From the NCBI GenBank assembly GCA_009782015.1, contig WQUP01000088.1, positions 1 to 5,659 of the forward strand: a DNA stretch of 5,659 nucleotides. Direction: 5' to 3'. The stretch is from Endomicrobiia bacterium. GTDB lineage: Bacteria; Elusimicrobiota; Endomicrobiia; Endomicrobiales; Endomicrobiaceae. Every line of letters starts with the position of its first letter. Position 1 is the first letter of the stretch. Below, piece by piece: positions 4,143 through 5,659 of this stretch. Position numbers and translations under genes: made by a program. The notes below the pieces were generated by a model. That model saw nothing but the letters and a program-made list of their open reading frames with translations. It was not told where the DNA came from and searched no databases.

Positions 4143-5659
4143 TTAACTTGCCTGAAGCATTGAGGAAACCGATTTGATATCGGCTAAGGATTTCTGCATT
4201 TCCAAAGCCGCGTTAATATTTATCGGAGCGGGCGGAATGTTGTCAGTGTCGAAACCTCTGTGGCGGATATCTACATTTGCGGCAAATTGCAGAGTCATAT
4301 TTTTTAAATCGATCTTATTTCCGGCTGAAGCAAACAACTCTTCAAGTTTGTTTTGCAGGCTTTTTGAAGGCGCTATTTTTCCGTTTGCGCTTAACATGGA
4401 AGCAAATTCATCTCTAACTTTTGAAGCGCCAGCTTTGCTGTATATCGCAACATTGCCATCATGCGCATAAGCCCAAACGTCTTCTCCGTCAACTTTGAAA
4501 TCCATATTCTGCAGTTGATCGTTTTGCAAATCTTGCGGCATAGCCGACATAACATAAAAATTAACTCTTGAGTTATTGCCAAGATCTATATACATATTCT
4601 CCGCAGGCTGTTTTGCCGATTCCTCTTCTTTAGAATTATTCTCTTTGCTTATTTCTTTTTCGTACAGCGAAAGCGCTCTGACCCAATAGTCCACCAACCA
4701 AGCAGCGCCACTGTTTTCTAACATGTTTTTTGTCAGCCTATAACGCTCCAGAGGCATTACTCTCTGCGTGAATTCCGCTAAATTATATAATTGGTCTATA
4801 TCTTGCTTGTCAGTATTTTTCTTTATTTCCCTGTAATCTCCGTCCGCTATTTTTTTAATATGCGCTAAGTTGAAATTTAACTTTAAGCCGCCAGGCGTTT
4901 TATTATGTTTCCACATCAAATAATTAAATAAAGCTTCCGCCATTTGCGTGCGTGTAAAATCACTCATTCCAATTGCTTTGAAAATATCAAAATACTTCTT
5001 GCTGCCGTCGAAATACGGCATGATTACATCTTTTATTAAAAGCCCTGCATTTGCTTCTATCAAATCCATTATTTGCTTTAGCGCGGCTTCTTCTTCCAAA
5101 ATTTTCAAAACGTTTATAAATTCACTTCCATCGGGGTCGATCGCAAAACCGTCATAATAAAATAATCTTTCAAACACCCGTAATAAAAATTTTTTCTGAT
5201 TTTCATCGAACTTGTAGCCCCAATCATCGGCTTTGGAAATCAAATAATCGGATAAGTCTATATTTAATCTTCCTATCTTTCCAATTATACCTGCGTCTCT
5301 TTCAATGATGGTCCCATCGACCCTACGGAACCTACCAAACGAAAATACTCTTCTGATTTCTTTATACGAGAATTTATCCGTTATAATTCCTTTGTCATTT
5401 CTTGGCGCTATTTTTAATAAATTAATTATACCGTCGCCGGACGAATCCATGCCGGTTTCGTGTGTTAAACTCAAAACTGCTTGTCTGACATCATCTCTGA
5501 CAATTCCGAAATGCTGAAATATTTCATTTGAGAAGGCGCGGAAATATCGCTCTTCTAAACCTTTTAATAAATAATATCTCTCTACTTCTTTGATTGTGTC
5601 TATTTCTTTGAGGCCGAGTATCTTCACGGTGTAGTCGTAAACGCCAATAACGTCTCCGT
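4143..5659 (-). CDS. Unrecognised large protein, C-terminal 504 residues, open at right edge
   Basis: I do not recognise this protein. A GTG at 5625-5627 could be read as a start, but the frame stays open to the edge and the extra residues (GDVIGVYDYT) look like ordinary protein, so the gene most likely continues outside the window. The visible part (numbered from that GTG) is mainly helix-like to about residue 325, with aromatic-rich charged segments such as RYYLLKGLEERYF. A charged low-complexity linker (about 326-342, KEISKENNSKEEESAKQ) follows, then a mixed region with beta-like stretches (345-400, including EDVWAYAHDGNVAIYSKAG) and a predicted coiled or amphipathic tail (474-494). No cysteine is present in the visible part. 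No transmembrane segment, nucleotide-binding loop or catalytic signature is seen. Hand-sampled 60-base stretches contain about 30-42% GC, lower than a sampled aroF stretch (48%). It lies 240 bases upstream of pheA, behind a candidate terminator, so a shared function is not implied. Confidence 0.8.
   Translation of the reverse strand, partial: GDVIGVYDYTVKILGLKEIDTIKEVERYYLLKGLEERYFRAFSNEIFQHFGIVRDDVRQAVLSLTHETGMDSSGDGIINLLKIAPRNDKGIITDKFSYKEIRRVFSFGRFRRVDGTIIERDAGIIGKIGRLNIDLSDYLISKADDWGYKFDENQKKFLLRVFERLFYYDGFAIDPDGSEFINVLKILEEEAALKQIMDLIEANAGLLIKDVIMPYFDGSKKYFDIFKAIGMSDFTRTQMAEALFNYLMWKHNKTPGGLKLNFNLAHIKKIADGDYREIKKNTDKQDIDQLYNLAEFTQRVMPLERYRLTKNMLENSGAAWLVDYWVRALSLYEKEISKENNSKEEESAKQPAENMYIDLGNNSRVNFYVMSAMPQDLQNDQLQNMDFKVDGEDVWAYAHDGNVAIYSKAGASKVRDEFASMLSANGKIAPSKSLQNKLEELFASAGNKIDLKNMTLQFAANVDIRHRGFDTDNIPPAPININAALEMQKSLADIKSVSSMLQAS

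Overview
All genes in this window read on the minus strand. The window holds a compact aromatic amino acid operon and the 3' part of one unrecognised gene. In the direction of transcription (right to left) the order is: the C-terminal part of a large unknown protein (4143 to the right edge); a 240-base gap with a candidate terminator and a sigma70-like promoter; pheA (chorismate mutase/prephenate dehydratase with ACT domain, 2835-3902); hisC (histidinol-phosphate/aromatic aminotransferase, 1604-2740); aroF (type I-beta DAHP synthase, 487-1506); and the N-terminal third of tyrA (prephenate/arogenate dehydrogenase, 302 to the left edge).

Together the four enzymes cover the entry step of the shikimate pathway (aroF), the branch from chorismate to phenylpyruvate (pheA), the oxidative branch to tyrosine (tyrA), and a transaminase that could finish Phe and Tyr as well as act in histidine synthesis (hisC). 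PheA keeps the GAL and ESRP signatures of a phenylalanine-sensing ACT domain. TyrA has Arg-Arg where NAD-preferring enzymes usually carry an acidic residue, so NADP use is suspected.

The most distinctive feature lies between the genes. Each of the four gaps carries an inverted-repeat element, and the elements differ in sequence: a nested ~160-base composite between aroF and tyrA (two perfect hairpins with a shared GGGACAAWGTCCC core); a GATTAGAA/GGTTAGAA-type hairpin between hisC and aroF that overlaps the hisC stop codon; a CCTGAA...TGAAGGRTCTAGA element between pheA and hisC; and a GAAGTTGA-type hairpin filling the pheA 5' leader. A fifth purine-rich stretch follows the unknown gene. Three of the elements are built from degenerate 7-8 base purine-rich units answered by a complementary pyrimidine-rich arm. 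None ends in a proper U-tract, so they do not look like ordinary intrinsic terminators.

The organism is a bacterium of moderate to low GC, with Shine-Dalgarno starts and intergenic gaps rich in dispersed short repeats. The style recalls Elusimicrobiota, Omnitrophota or similar uncultured Gram-negative lineages, but this is an impression and the window does not settle it. The unknown gene looks more AT-rich than the operon and may be lineage-specific. No phage, transposase, CRISPR, tRNA or rRNA was seen. No gene-free stretch exceeds 300 bases.
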